DNA of 64,000 bases from Epiperipatus broadwayi (GCA_028023455.1 JAQFVV010012441.1:5377492-5441491); one strand, 5' to 3'; positions 1-12,608 are shown, numbered from the stretch's first letter. Numbers and translations are program-made. Notes: a model not told the origin generated them from the letters alone.

Positions 1-94
1 TTTTTATTGTTTGCCAAATGTATATATTGAAAAGAATATTTTGACAGGCATACAATATTTTACAAATCACATTTTTAAGAGCAACCATGTTTAA

Positions 95-364
95 TAGAAT
101 AAAATTAAAGTAAAGCACCATCATTTCTACAAGATAGTACTTGATGTCAACTGTGTGAAGAAAACCATAATGATCACATTGTTATAGAATAAAATTAAAG
201 TAAAGCACCATCATTTCTACAAGATAGTACTTGACGTCAACTGTGTGAAGAAAACCATAATGATCACATTGTTATAGAATAAAATTAAAGTAAAGCACCA
301 TCATTTCTACAAAATAGTACTTGACGTCAACTGTGTGAAGAAAACCATAATAACCACATTGTTA
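95..364. repeat. 3 x 90-bp tandem repeat with a CRE-like octamer
   Basis: Three head-to-tail units of 90 bp begin at 95, 185 and 275, each starting tagaataaaattaaag and ending near catt-gtta. They differ at only a few positions. Units 2 and 3 contain the palindrome TGACGTCA (232-239 and 322-329); unit 1 has TGATGTCA at 142-149. TGACGTCA is the full CREB/ATF site, but no gene is visible nearby, so any regulatory role is speculation. The near identity implies a recent local duplication. Confidence 0.9.
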
Positions 365-2080
365 TCAAATAGGCTGAGTTAAATTTTGTAATGTTTTTCA
401 ATTTTGATTTATTTTTGTAAGGAAACACTCTAAATATTCTTTGATAATGGGTTTCACATGTGGATGTGATTTTAATATTTAAGAAATTTATGTGACAGCC
501 AGTGTTCAAAACAAGGAGAACAAATTTTGAAGATGTTGAGAGATTTCCACTGCATTAATGTTCTCATCTTTTCTAACATATATCCCAAAATTGGTCCTTC
601 CAATGTATGAGTTAGGCATATATATTGTGCCACTACTTTTTGTATCTAAAAGATCGTACACTGGGAATTAAAATTTTTAATTAAAGCTGAAATCATTATC
701 ATATAAGGGTGCCACTAGGAAAAGAACCTAGAGCCATGTAATTAAGAGAATCTTATATTCGCTGCTGTTAATTTGTATACGTATGATAGACCCAGCCAAA
801 CTCCTCCTTTACAATTCTATTTTTAATATGTACGAATACGATACGATAATAAGTTTTATTAACACATATAAATGCTAAAGGAACAAACAAATACATTTTT
901 ATAAGTTTCAATTAATAATATGCTTTATTATAATTTACTTTTCTTTTATTAGAAGATGATTTGTAAAACAAATCACTAATAATTCCCCCTCTATCTTCCT
1001 CCCTTTTATACTCTTAACATAACTAACATGATCTTTCTTTTCTCTCTCTCTCTCTTTTTTTAAATAATAATAATAAAAAAAAAGGTGAAGAGTAATATAT
1101 GTATTTTGTATTCAAAGGAACATGCACTTTCACTTATATAAGCTTCCCAAAATGATCCAAATCTAGACCAATATAGAGACTAAGCAGCTTACTATTAGGA
1201 GTCAGTTATTACACTGAACCCCTACCATCTCTTTCAATAGTTACTCAACCCTTAAAACTTTTCATTTTTACTTTCTAAATCATTTCTACATTCTATTTTG
1301 ATAACAATTTCTGGGATTCATTCATGGTATTATTATTATTTTTACCCTCTCCCAATTGTCTTGAAAATTTCATCAAAATAAAAAAAAACTCTCTGTAAAG
1401 AAAAATAAAAAAATACAAATATAAATAAATTACTTATTCTAAATGAACTAATTAGGTAATGCATAACTAAACATTATAAATATATATAATAAAAACTCTA
1501 TTGTCACAACTTATAGTTCATGGCTGATTAAATATAATCCTAAATAGATATGTTTTAAGTTCATCAATCTATAGTTCAATCAATAACAAAGTTTCTTTTA
1601 CCCTGATCGATCAGTGTATGTCCATACGAGGTTCTCCTTATCCCTTGAGTGTTGATTCTCTACAAAAAAGTTTGTTCCCTGACTAGCTTGCTTTCTGATA
1701 CACGGTTTGGTGTTCCATGAGGTGATTTCCCAGTTGATGAAATTCTAGGAATGGAGCAGTGCCCCGGCTGGGGATGGATTCTATTAATTTAGCTTTCAAT
1801 CATTTTTATTTCCATTTTTCATCTAATAGTTCTCTTTTTTTATTAAAAGAAAAAGTAATAAGCTAATTATTAATGCAATAGGTTTTTTTCTCTATTTACA
1901 GTCTTTTCTATCCATTGTCCTTTTATTGGATCACGTTTTTGGCCAGTGATTGTGTTTCTTTAATTCCTTTTTTGTTTTTAACACCTTCCAACTATAAGCC
2001 ACAACAATAGAATTAATTACAATTCTTTTCTCTCTCCCCACCCTTCTGATTATTAAATCTAATTAAAATTGTTTTCCAAA

Positions 2081-2143
<63 letters not shown>

Positions 2144-2433
2144 CACTTTCGATGTAATCTCTCAATCCAATTTTAAAAAAAAAACAAATAATCTACCATT
2201 TTGCCTTTTCTTTTCTTTCTGTTTTTTTTTTCAAATCCCAATTAAAAAAACTAATAAATAATACCAAAAACCTACTATAAAAAATAATAATAATAATACC
2301 AAAAAAAAAACTTTCTATACACACAGCATTTATTTCTTATTTTATACCTAATATACATATGCGTATATATGTAATTTACATGCACAGAAAATACAACATG
2401 AGCCAATCGAAATTATCAGTTCAATATATATAT
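365..2433. other. AT-rich noncoding stretch
   Basis: No ORF or recognisable repeat family is seen. It holds a pyrimidine tract near 1,036-1,060, A-rich runs near 1,065-1,085 and 1,380-1,420, and the (AT)n at 2,085-2,139. A somewhat more GC-rich patch lies at 1,610-1,790, with no open frame or recognised motif. Confidence 0.6.
2085..2139. repeat. (AT)n microsatellite
   Basis: About 27 uninterrupted AT units, preceded by ACA (the ...ACA-atatat junction repeated at many TA tracts in this window). Confidence 0.95.
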
Positions 2434-3306
2434 ACACCTGGGTCTCTTTTTATGCGGACTTATTTAACATGCTTTTGAAGTTACGCAATCCGTGTTTCAC
2501 CAGAAGTCAATTTCTGATAACGCCGCTATTACTTTAAATAATAAATTTCACGCACTTATATTATATTGAAAGTAATAGCACATTATTGGAATTCAACTTT
2601 CATCTTAGTAATTTCAATATTTTCAGTGCTTTATAATAGTAAGATTTTATGCAATAATGAAATTAAAATCATGATTTCCACATTTTATGTATACACATAT
2701 TAAATTTTACAAGATTATAATGTAAATTTGTTCAAACATTGTGCATGTTAATTTTGCATTTTAAATCACATTCTGTTGTTGCTTTTTAAAAAAGAACGTA
2801 ATCAATTATTATTTTCTTATTAATAACACTAATCATTAATGCACTCTTAAATTCCAATGAGAGCTAAATGGTTGTATGTCTGGATATCACAAGCTTCATA
2901 AACAATTAATAAAATCATCGTCTCAAAAATTAATTACTAATTGCGTTGTCACCAGAAAATCATAATAATTAAAATGTGTATAAAAAAATGTAAATTACTG
3001 TACTGTAAATTATGCATAAAAATATATTATTATGAATAAAATTAAAGATTATAGTTAAAAAAAGTTTGTCTTATATCAATTTTTTTCAAATTTGAAATTT
3101 TTTATTAGTCATATTTTATTTCCTTATTTTTTTTTTGCGCAAATTTTAAAGTAATTTTACGTTCGTGCTTTGCTTTTATGCGAATTTTGGAAAATTGCAG
3201 ACCGCATCCCCCCTTTTTCAATGTAAGTTACGTCTATTTTTGTGTGATTTCATTTGCGCATGTTTTCTGAAGAACCTATCTATCGTGTAAAATGAGAACC
3301 AGGTGT
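2434..3306. mobile_element. 873-bp element with short inverted ends, set in TA repeats
   Basis: The left end reads ACACCTGGGTCTCTTTTTA and the reverse complement of the right end reads ACACCTGGTTCTCATTTTA, a terminal inverted repeat of about 19 bp with two mismatches. Both ends abut TA repeats (before 2,434 and 3,307-3,326), so a TA target duplication would be invisible. No ORF is present. It looks like a nonautonomous DNA element (MITE); the superfamily is not assignable. Confidence 0.6.
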
Positions 3307-3384
3307 GTGTATATATATATATATATGTCCTAATTTAATTTTTTTTAATTGAACATGTGTTCTTCTCAATACATTCCTAAGTAT

Positions 3385-6085
3385 TGAAGCAGTTACTCTT
3401 AGCCCAAGATTGAGCTACACTATTTTACCACTTAACCCACATTTCATTCTGCTCCTTTTAATCTAATGTATATAAGTTATATGTGTATTTCTGAGAGGCA
3501 TCTATAAGATTTATAAATATAAGTCTTAAATAAAAATTTCTTTAATTATTTTAATATTAGTGTCAATAGATGTGACTCCAATATATACATATATTACAGG
3601 AGCATATATATATATAATTACAAACATTAAATATTGTAAATAATTTTGTATCTTTTAAAAATTATATTTTATTTTACTTTGTATTTTTTTTCTTTATATA
3701 ATTACATAATAATTCAAGATGGAAGATGCAACTATTAACTATCCAAAAGTAATTAAAAGGGTAAAATATTATATTGTTTCAAGGTCTAAAATGAATTTTA
3801 ATCAAAGTTTAATGAAAGTAAAAATAAAACAAAACTAATGGATTTTAATTTAGCTGCAAACATTTTTATCAAATCTATTTCCAATCTGGAAATTGATTTG
3901 AATTTCTTTTGGACAGTTATCTAGCGATTGCATCTCCAATAACAACAGAGGAAATATTTCTGTAAATTAAGGATTCCATTTGAGTTAAGAATTTTAACTA
4001 AATGCATTTTTTAAATAATTTAAAAGTTGTATAAATAGGACTGAAAATCTATTGTGTTAGAGTTTGGTCAATTGTTGTTAACCTACTGCACATCCTTTGA
4101 TATTTTGAAATGAATTTTGAGTAGAGGAACCCAGGTGCATTTCCCTCAATCTTCAGCCCATCTCTTCATAATGCAGTGGTGCAGATCTTCCAGTCAAAAG
4201 TGCCTGGTGCCATTAGTAAACCACCAATGCCAAGAAAAATGCCTTCAGCTTAAGTAGAATTTGCCTGCCAGAAAAGTCAAAGAATGCCACTGCCACATAA
4301 TAATCATCCTCACCATCATGCTGGAGGTTCATGAGGTAACAAGCCTAACATCATTGTAATTGTCTCACCTAAATTCTAACTTCTGAATCTTAAAATTAAT
4401 GTTTTTTTATGCTGAATCTTTTTTAACTCACTAACTGGTGAGTATGTTAAAATCAACTACTTAGTTTCTGTGTATTGATTCTCTACAACATAAACTAACC
4501 CTAATGTAAAATTTTTCATCCAACTCATGCTTCTTATTATTTCTATACTTTATTGCGGTTATAATTTATTATTGATGGTATTTTTATATTTTTCACTTAA
4601 TTTCTATTTATAAATGTCAATCAAACCCAGTCTTACAAGCTTCATTTATATCTTACTGTGGAATAGAGAGGGGGGTAGTCAGTTATTTCAAGTTATTTAT
4701 TTCTAGATAGCTCATAATATTGAGTTTTTCTTTTTAATAAATATATGTTTTAAAAATATTTTATCGTAACTTTATACAAAATGTATAAATACTTTTCCGA
4801 TCTGGATGAATCTTGATGTCCGTTGACTTTATTGATTTCTTTATTGTAATCATCATCACCAAAAGGTTGGTGACCAATTTCATTTTGTTAGTCACACTCT
4901 GAAGTTCACGAATTTATTTTATATGTTAAACAAAATGGGATTGATTCAAGAAGGGGGAGAAATGCATGCTTCATTAATTATAATTTTAATTATGTATTAA
5001 TGACTTTATTATATATGGGTCATTATTTAAACATATCATTACATATTTATTAAACTATTTAAGGCTTTATTGTAGTATTTAAATAAAATAATTTCATGAT
5101 AGTTGCATTGATGGCATATCTCAGAATTTATTAAAAAGTCACATAGGACTCTGATCGGATTCGTTCATACCTCAGTCCAGAGAATGATGATCTATCTTTG
5201 TTGTCATTCTTCTCCTAGATTATATGTTATTGTACTACTCACATCTGTCCATATCTTCATTCCAGAGGATTCAAAGCCTTCCATCTTTTTAGTGTTCTCA
5301 TTCGAAACAGGTATATAAGTCTACTCCCTGGAACAAGCAGGTTAGTACACTTGAAGCTCTGCATGGATTACCATACACTGGACCATAGCAACTTTCCACC
5401 TACATTTCCATTTAGGTATTGCTCCATCTGAAATGGGCATACTATATTTAAATAGAAGAATGTTGAAGTTTTCTTGGCCAAAGTTGCCATACTCTCATTC
5501 ACTGACATATATGCTAGCAACACAATTCTTAATATTTTATTTCCCAGCCTGTTTAATAAAATAAATCATAATGATGTGTGATAATGAAACATTTAGCTCT
5601 TTAAAGATTTTTTTTTGTTGGAGTTTTAGATTCAACTGTTCTGAAGCTGCCCTCCCCTTCATTTAAATAAGCCATGACCATATTTATAGAGTTTTGCAAT
5701 ATTTGATCTTTAAATGTTAAAAATGTATAATAAATATATGTTTTTAGTATACTTACAAATCATAATGTATCCTATTTAAGTGTTATAAATAAATGCTATA
5801 AATGCAAAATAAATCTATGTATCATAATGCCAAGGTCATTCTGTCTAATTTATCTAAATAGTGAAACTCTATTATTATACCTATATATGTAATTTCTCAA
5901 TGTATACAACTTCCACCAACCACCCAGATAAACATTTTATGTAAAATTATAATAAAAGTTGTTTTCCAAATATATGTTACTTATTGTGATAATGCACTAG
6001 ATTGATTATCTATCAAACTGAAAATAATTGAATCAAGATTATCAAAAGTTTGTAATTAAAATAAAAGTTTATTGCATGAAGTTGG

Positions 6086-6142
<57 letters not shown>

Positions 6143-6495
6143 CAGTTTAAATTTTGTTATAATAAATATTCATATTTTAAACTTAATCCAGTGTGTTTGA
6201 ATCTTATTAATATCTTTATATATGTCTTTTAACTTTTATCTTGGGTTCACTCAATCTCTCGTCATCATCATCAGGTGAGTTCTCATGCAAAAACATTGTA
6301 GCACTAGGCCTGGAAATAATGAATTTATGTGGTATCACCATAGGTGTTATCCATAGTGTTATAGATTTGGGGAATGGGCAAACAGGTTAGAATTCATGAT
6401 TGCTCCTAACCTGTGTATCTTACACATGATTGGAATTTGGGGTACTTTTTCCCAGATTCTAAGTCTTGCTGGATAGATATACATTTTCAACCAGT
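3385..6495 (+). repeat. Unit a: 3.1-kb dispersed repeat, inverted copy at 16,048-20,600
   Basis: Reads as the reverse complement of 16,048-20,600 along its length. Anchors: 3,385-3,470 with 20,500-20,600; 3,715-3,950 with 20,030-20,260; 4,610-4,670 with 19,380-19,440; 4,800-4,960 with 17,450-17,620; 5,290-5,480 with 16,990-17,190; 6,240-6,490 with 16,055-16,300. Identity is roughly 75-80 percent by eye. Copy a lacks the 1.6-kb foldback present in b, so it shows the empty site. Its 3' end (AACCAG) runs into (TA)n and has lost the terminal CACA seen in b. No intact ORF; a fragment on the minus strand near 5,330-5,520 shares a reading frame with b. Class unknown: a DNA transposon or a TG...CA-ended retroelement are both possible. 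Confidence 0.8.
6088..6141. repeat. (TA)n expanded inside unit a
   Basis: About 26 TA units. The orthologous position in copy b (about 16,395-16,405) holds only a handful, so this tract grew after the two copies separated. Confidence 0.9.
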
Positions 6496-8439
6496 ATATA
6501 TATATATATATATATATATTGCAAAAAATAAATTATTTTGAATTTAGTTCACATAATTTAAATTTTATGGTCCCTCTTTTTAATTCAGTGATATCTCATA
6601 ATGTGTGCAATCTAAATGGTTGTATAATTTTTGTTTTGTTTTTTTCAAATGAGAGCCCTTTTCTACCCTTTAAAACAAATATTATAAAATGTATTGTAGC
6701 CAATGGCAACAATAATAAAAAACAAATTTATTTCATTATAATAACTGATTATAAGAAAAAAATCAATTGAATTTAGTTAACAAAAGTAATTTATTTATTT
6801 TTATTTTTACAATCCTTATGGCTAGATTTTTTTTATACAAGCATTTTAATATATTGTACTGTATTTTATCCTAGTACAAATAACATTGGCAATTTAAAAG
6901 TTAAACTAATAAATTTCTAATGAAAAATATATTTATGTAAATATATTTGATCTATTATTTTAAACAACGTGAGTGTATATATTTTTTTGGTTTGTGTTTA
7001 ATAAAATTAAAAAGAGAGAAGGAATGTAGAAAGTACAATAAAAAAATATAATTTAATTAAAAGAAACCTTTATCGCAAGGCCATCAGCAGCATGGAAACA
7101 AAGCGATAACATTCATTAAGTAATTAAAGATGGCAATCAAGAAAAAAAGAAAGACTTTGTAGTCTAAATTATTTTAAATTTGGTACACATTGGCAGGTGT
7201 CAATAGGAATTGTGCAGAAAGAAAAAATAAACAGGACAAAAGGAATAACAGTTGGTGCAGAGGGTTCTTCTTAGATTGTCCTTCTGCAGAGAGCAGTAAA
7301 AATAAAATTAAACATAAAGAAATTATGAAAGTGGGCCAAACTACTGTTACTAATAGACTGAAATATTAAGATGTGTGAGTAGTAGCCGTTCATTTGCTGG
7401 AGTTGCTTTGCACCTGTGTTGCGAACTACCTGAGTGAAGAAGCCATCTCCTACTAGATTTTAACCACAAAAATTTAAAGATTGCCGGAATACTGGACCGC
7501 AGATTCGTTCTAAAAAAATCCATGCATGGTCAACATTAGAAATTCTGCACATTAACATTCAAACTTACCGGTAAGTAACTTTATTAAATCAAAAAAATTA
7601 GTGATCACTTTCTTGAACTTTTAAGCGTGATGAACTGTCGCCACGAGTCATATGAATAAAAGAAACAAATGTTAGCTGTAGTTTTATATTTTTATTGTCT
7701 TTTTATATTTTATTCTCTCGATCATATTAATGTTTTTGTTTCGTATTAATAAAGTAAAATATAACTTACATTGTTATTAATTCTTATAGTTCTAAATTCA
7801 TTACAATTTAGACATTATTATAATTCAAATAAATTGCCAATGTTGTACTGAAACACAATCCTCTGGAGACTCCAAAATGTCGTCATAGCTAAATAAATAA
7901 AAAAGGGATGTTTGCCAGTGAATTCTAATATAGAATTCTGGTGCCTTTCAAATAAATTAAAAGCTGGCTTACTCGATCCCATTATTTTAGTAGCTACATT
8001 AGTTAAAAGAGTGTTGTGTGACCAGGAAAAAGAATTGCGTCCATTAAATCTTACTGAATTGTATGACGAAACAAATTTAGTAGATAAGACGTAATTTGGT
8101 CACCGAGTACGAGTAGTTAACTCATTTAAAACACTAAATAATGTAGTGGACGTTACAATATATTGCAAAATATACCTATAATAATAAAAACTCAAATTTG
8201 AAAATATTTGAATAAAACAAATACTCTTCTTAGGATCAATATTTTAATCTAGGTATTTGTAAACTACATTGTAACTTATGCAGGTTAATGGCAATATGGA
8301 GGGATTTTGTGATATTAGCAAAAAAGTGGAGTAATTGATTTTAAAATTTGACATGTACTTTATTACTAAGCACAATTATTGAAAATACAAGTGGAGCAAA
8401 TTTCACTATAAATAAAAAATGGTAAGACTAAAACAATGG
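6496..8439. other. Noncoding stretch with a possible exon-like patch
   Basis: It starts with (TA)n at 6,496-6,520. Most of it is AT-rich DNA with short spurious ORFs. The segment 7,370-7,570 is clearly richer in GC and ends in ACCG|GTAAGT at 7,567-7,576, a strong match to a metazoan 5' splice site. No frame stays open across it, so at most it would be an untranslated exon. The open frame at 7,912-8,094 matches no family I know. Confidence 0.3.
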
Positions 8440-8692
8440 CAATAGTAGTTAGTCAACCTAATAGAAAGTACCAAATGCAGATTACTCATGTTTATGTCCC
8501 AACATGTTCTCGTGTTAAAAGTTGTAGATAATTTTATATGGATGTCCAAAGTGATTTGGGTTAGAATAAAGCACATTTTAAAATTATCATAGTAGACTTT
8601 AATGCACAAATTCCTAAATGATTATAATGTGAAAATTATATGATTAAATTTTGTTATAGTTATAAAAATTAGAAAGGTCACTTATTTGTGAA

Positions 8693-9240
8693 CTTAAAAC
8701 AGATAAAACTCTTCATACAATAGTGTCACTCCATGCAAGCCAGAGTAATTAATGGATGCCAGTATAATCTCTATCTAGTATAATCTCTATCTAGTATAAT
8801 CTCTATCTAGTGCTTATTCATCCAATATCCCCAGACTAGTTTCTGGCTCGTGGCCTTTGTCCATGAGGAATCTTGGATTTGAGAGCATTACATTTAGGTC
8901 TTAGGATCTAATACAACCCTCCAGTAGCCACCTTTTATCTCTACTTAACTACAAAACTATGAGAATCAAATTGAAAACACAATAATATTTTCAATCTAAG
9001 CTCATTAGCTTATATAATCATATAGGATTGAACTCATTTCAATACCCATACATTTTGGTGTCATTGATTCCTTAATAACTATAGCCACCACTATCCTACC
9101 AAGCAGGATTGGTATTAAACCACCTAACATCACATGATCACCATTTTGTATGCTTTATCATAACTGTTTTTAGTACAGGCAAAACTCTGGCTTGCACTGA
9201 GTGGCACTACTGTATGGAGAATTTTGCCTAGTTTAATAAC
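8693..9240. repeat. Inverted repeat flanking a 430-bp interior, inside the LINE relic
   Basis: The left arm, about 8,693-8,745 (caatagtgtcactccatgca), is the inverted, diverged counterpart of 9,180-9,237 (gcactgagtggcactactgt). The interior holds a 16-bp x3 tandem at 8,761-8,810 and higher-GC noncoding DNA. It could be a MITE-like insertion in the LINE. Confidence 0.55.
8761..8810. repeat. 16-bp x 3 tandem repeat
   Basis: Three consecutive copies of tagtataatctctatc, with no divergence seen. Confidence 0.95.
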
Positions 9241-9277
9241 AGTTGTGAGCAAGCATAAGAAATTGTGATCGTGTGAT
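9132..9277. repeat. 146-bp imperfect palindrome
   Basis: Outer arms atcacatgatcaccattttg (from about 9,130) and caagcataagaaattgtgat...gtgat (to 9,277) pair with mismatches. Inner arms aggcaaaactc and gagaattttgcct also pair, so nearly the whole segment could fold into one stem. Its inner part overlaps the right arm of the larger inverted repeat 8,693-9,240. Confidence 0.55.
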
Positions 9278-9741
9278 ATTTTATTATGATTTGCATATTA
9301 TACTATATATTCATTGCAATTTTTCTGAAGGTTAGGAATAATACTGTTTTTTTCTTAATAAATGCAGCTTCTCTGATTTGCATTGACATATATCTTATAT
9401 ATTTCTAATTCATTATTATTTAATAAGTTCAAATTCTGAAAAAAAGCGTATAATATAAATTCTTTCAAAAATATGATAAACAGAAATGAATGTTGAAGCA
9501 TCCAAATGAGAATTCAGCAGAATTGAGTTTTATTTTCATTTGCAGAAAATATATATTTAAAAATAGAATTTTTTTTTCAGAATTTGAACTTATTAAGTAC
9601 TAATGAATTAGAGATATATAAGTTATATGTCAACGCAAATCAGAGAAACTACATTTCTTAAAAAAACAGTATTATTCCTAACCTTAAGAAAAAGTGCAAT
9701 GAATATATATTATAACATGCAAATCATAATAAAATATTAAC
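9275..9741. mobile_element. 467-bp hairpin element
   Basis: The left arm 9,275-9,440 (starting near attttattatgatttgcat) is the reverse complement, with few differences, of 9,572-9,741 (ending atgcaaatcataataaaat). Landmarks in the stem are aggttaggaataatactg (9,330s) and cagtattattcctaacct (9,660s). The spacer of about 130 bp has no feature. No target duplication was found. It resembles a foldback or MITE and interrupts the LINE relic. Confidence 0.75.
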
Positions 9742-10727
9742 ATATTTTGAAGACAGCCAATTTGAATAAAATCAATAAGAGGATTACAAATACTCTATTA
9801 AGAATTGCAATAAAATAGGTGGTGCAAAAAACACCAATTTATCTAATATTTCCATGGAGATGGCAATTAATTAAAATATAAGTAATATGAAAAAATATTA
9901 AAACGATCCAACAAAGAATTAAATATCTACAGTTTTGCAAAATTATTATTAAAAAAGAGATAATAATATAAAAATATATAATGGTGAACTGCCAAGAAAG
10001 GTTATAGAAGAAAACAAAAGTCTCAAAAATAGAAAACAACATATTAGTATTGTGAGAAAATTTATTTCTATAATAAAAAAAAAGCAGAAATTATTACTAA
10101 AACTATAGATGATATAATGAAATGTGGGAAATTTTTTATGCAAATTTATAAACTAATGAATAAAAAAAGAAAACATAGTGCCCTTTATAGTTATTATGAT
10201 TTCTCAATTGTCTAAGAATTTTAAATGAATTGAGACAAGGAATTAAATCTATGAAAAATATAAAAAAAATTATAAAATGTCCGAATTATAATCAATATCA
10301 CAAAAGAAGCAAGTTAGAAAAAAAAAGTGTTGCAAACTTATATACTAAATATCTATATGATTAAGATGTATCAGTTTATTGGAAGAGTGTTTGAGTAATA
10401 TTGACATATCAAGATATTAGAAATAAGAGACCTACAAAATAATTACAATTCATATGCAGTGAACTTTTGGGTTTTAATTAACTAAAACAACACGTTGGAT
10501 TTAAAAGTGATTTCCACATATAGGATTGCTTTGAAGTATTGAGAGACATTATACATAGTATGAATGTATATGAATTGATAAACATATTTTTACAGTAATT
10601 ACAGTAATGCATTATCAAAATAAAGACGAGGAATATTATCATATTCTGAAGAATATTTATTAAAATGACACAACACTGATTAGATTACATGATGATAATG
10701 ATAAGTTAATATTAGGTGACTGCCTAT

Positions 10728-10822
10728 GTGGTTGAGAGGTCAGTGCGACTGCCTTGCACTTGCAGGCAGTTGCCCGGGTTGAGGGTTCGCATCCTGGCCG
10801 ATGCTATGACACTTAAAAAAAA
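10728..10822 (+). mobile_element. tRNA-derived SINE, copy 1
   Basis: Begins GTGGTTGAGAGGTCAGTGCG, resembling a Pol III A box in a Leu/Ser-type tRNA head, and contains GGTTCGCATCC, close to the B-box consensus GGTTCGANNCC. A short A-rich tail follows at 10,813-10,822. The second copy at 12,518 shares the head, the cytosine/guanine-rich middle and GATGCTAT-ACAC before the tail. It lies inside the LINE relic. No clear target duplication here. It is not a functional tRNA: the acceptor stem is absent and the variable region is irregular. Confidence 0.75.
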
Positions 10823-11469
10823 TACATGGCTAACAGAACATACAGTTGATATTGACATTAGTGAAAGAATTAAGAGACTGAAGTGGTGCTACACTACAAA
10901 TATTGTTAGAAGAGATGATAATAGAATTGGAGATTCCAAGAGATTATGTAAAATGGGTGTGTGAAATAAGAAAGAGTGCAGGGGTGATGTAAAAAAGGCT
11001 GTAGATCAAAGAAATAGTTAGAACTTAGATAGACCTTCATGTTACAATGATGCTTCAATGATGATTGAAAATAATGATGATAATAATGTGGACTAATCTA
11101 TCCCACATCTTTTTTTAAGTTGCAGCTATGGATATATCTTTAAAAGCAGGCATTACAATACATGGGTACACATATTTTTCAAAAATAAAGTATTACTTTT
11201 AAAGCTATCACATACTTATTATAAAACCAACAAAATACTACATATCATTAGCCTTCACTATATCTTTTAGTAGAAATTTATTTTCTTACTTTAGTACTAG
11301 AATTTAGTGTATGGTCTAGTCGTAATTAATAGATGAACCCAAAGAAAGCTATTTGTTTATAAATAACTTGATTGAAATACATATGTAAGAATGATAGAAT
11401 TGTAAATAAAATAAAAGTAATCCATGTTGCTCAGGCAGCCAGATGGTCTGATGTGCTCACTGGTGTTGT

Positions 11470-11930
11470 TTAATCCAACTAAATCTGGCTTTATATGTTG
11501 TCAAATAAAAATCTGAAACAGATGATACTGTCCTTATGGTGAAATTTCTTCAACTTAGTGATGAATATGTCCTCAGGCTTGGGATGAGGAATAGTAAACT
11601 TGTTGCGACTTCTGGTCATCCAAGTGGCATAAGTGATGAAGGTCAAAAGTCATGAGATGACATACTCCCTAGACAGGAAGCAGCTCTTGATATCTAATAT
11701 TTTGTTTAGGGAATTGTGGCAGTTGTGAGCAATGAATATTCTGATTTTGTTATATTCCAGGCAATCATTTATCATGTGGTCAAAGGTTTCAGAGGTTCTG
11801 TGGCAGTTGTAACACATAGGATCTATATTCTTGAAGAATCTCCTGTAGTGCAGGAACCAGTTCGTCTGGAGTGAATCCAGGTTGATTTTCACTAGGGAGT
11901 GCAGGAACATATTGGAAATTAATGATTTAG
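11470..11930 (-). pseudogene. LINE 3' end with RT zinc-binding motif (degraded)
   Basis: The minus-strand frame 11,650-11,910 (86 codons) contains CYNCHRTSETFDHMINDC, a C-x2-C-x8-H-x4-C arrangement typical of the zinc-binding tail (zf-RVT type) after the RT of many non-LTR retrotransposons. It is preceded by LQTNWFLHYRRFF, comparable to the R-T-x-H/W-x-L...R segment of that family. Beyond the stop at about 11,650 the frame resumes as FITYATWMTRSRNKF and continues to about 11,525, consistent with a C-terminal extension. RT and endonuclease are missing, so it is a 5'-truncated dead copy. It is not the same element as the LINE at 8,440-11,080, whose tail is of a different type. Confidence 0.65.
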
Positions 11931-12517
11931 TTTAATAAATGTTTATACATTTAACAAGTGAACAGATGTTTTTCCGATGTCACAAATATTTATTTTATTC
12001 AGCTAAGCGCTTTAAATAGTAACCGTATCATAATCATAACGTTATATAACTAAAATTCGTTAAACTCTCATATTAAAGTTGTTTTGTATATTATTAATCT
12101 AAAATAGCTGTCTGAATATTGGATATAGATTTGATAAAAAAAATTAGCTTGTGAATTTAATTGACTTTTAATGCATTATGCTGGGTAACCTATATAAATA
12201 AATAATAGATATTATATATATATAATTATATTTTTAAAATTTCTCAAAGTTTCGTTTTGAAGATATAACTAGTAGATGGAGTTTTTTCTTTAATCCAAAA
12301 CACAGGCAATAGTTTCTATAGCTTAATATTTATATAATTTATTGATTAATGAATCTAATTTTTCTTCATTTTAATAAGTAAATATTTGTTTATTCACTTC
12401 ATCCTTGGACATATTTAATTGAGAATCCTTTGTCGGCATTCAGTTGTACTTTTTTTTTTTTCAATTAGCTACCATTATGCATTACATTTTTATTAATTAC
12501 AAATGTATTATTAATTG

Positions 12518-12608
12518 GTGGTCGAGAGGTCAGCGACAGATGCTTTACAAGCAGTTGCCGCGGTTAGCGGGTTCGCTTTCCGGCTGATGCTATTACACAT
12601 GAGAAAAA
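12518..12608 (+). mobile_element. tRNA-derived SINE, copy 2, with 17-bp target duplication
   Basis: The body is about 91 bp: GTGGTCGAGAGGTCAGCG head, GGTTCGCTTTC as a degenerate B box, GATGCTATTACACATGAG, then an A run. It is bracketed by an exact 17-bp direct repeat, aaatgtattattaattg, at 12,501-12,517 and 12,609-12,625. That is a textbook retroposition footprint and fixes the element as ~91 bp long. The very short body (tRNA-like head plus a tiny tail) is notable. Confidence 0.85.

Larger units (their letters stand above)
8440..11080 (+). pseudogene. Decayed APE-type LINE (non-LTR retrotransposon)
   Basis: Three landmarks occur in the expected order and strand. (1) APE endonuclease traces at 8,460-8,625: a frame reading QITHVYVPTCS, like the conserved Q-x-Y-A-P-T of APE domains, then IIIVDFNAQIPK, like the GDFNA motif. 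(2) An RT trace at 10,490-10,590: VGFKSDFHI*DCFEVLRDII, resembling the motif A region (V-D-F-x-x-A-F-D) with the second Asp replaced. (3) A C-terminal tail at 10,830-11,060: ERIKRLKWCYTTNIVRRDDN, matching the conserved I-x-x-L-K-W...R-R-D-D-N-R tail of RTE/Jockey-like endonuclease-RT proteins. The frame shifts repeatedly and has many stops. Hairpins at 8,693-9,741 and a SINE at 10,728-10,822 interrupt it. The ~2.6-kb span fits one element of ~1,000 codons allowing for loss and insertions. The clade is unresolved. Confidence 0.7.

Noticed and set aside
7912-8094. 60-codon ORF as a small gene
   Set aside because: Composition is protein-like, but there is no recognised motif and no partner in the window; length is within chance for this track.
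10728-10822. Functional tRNA gene
   Set aside because: Boxes resemble tRNA but no acceptor stem can be drawn, a poly-A tail follows, and a sister copy has a target duplication; it is a SINE.
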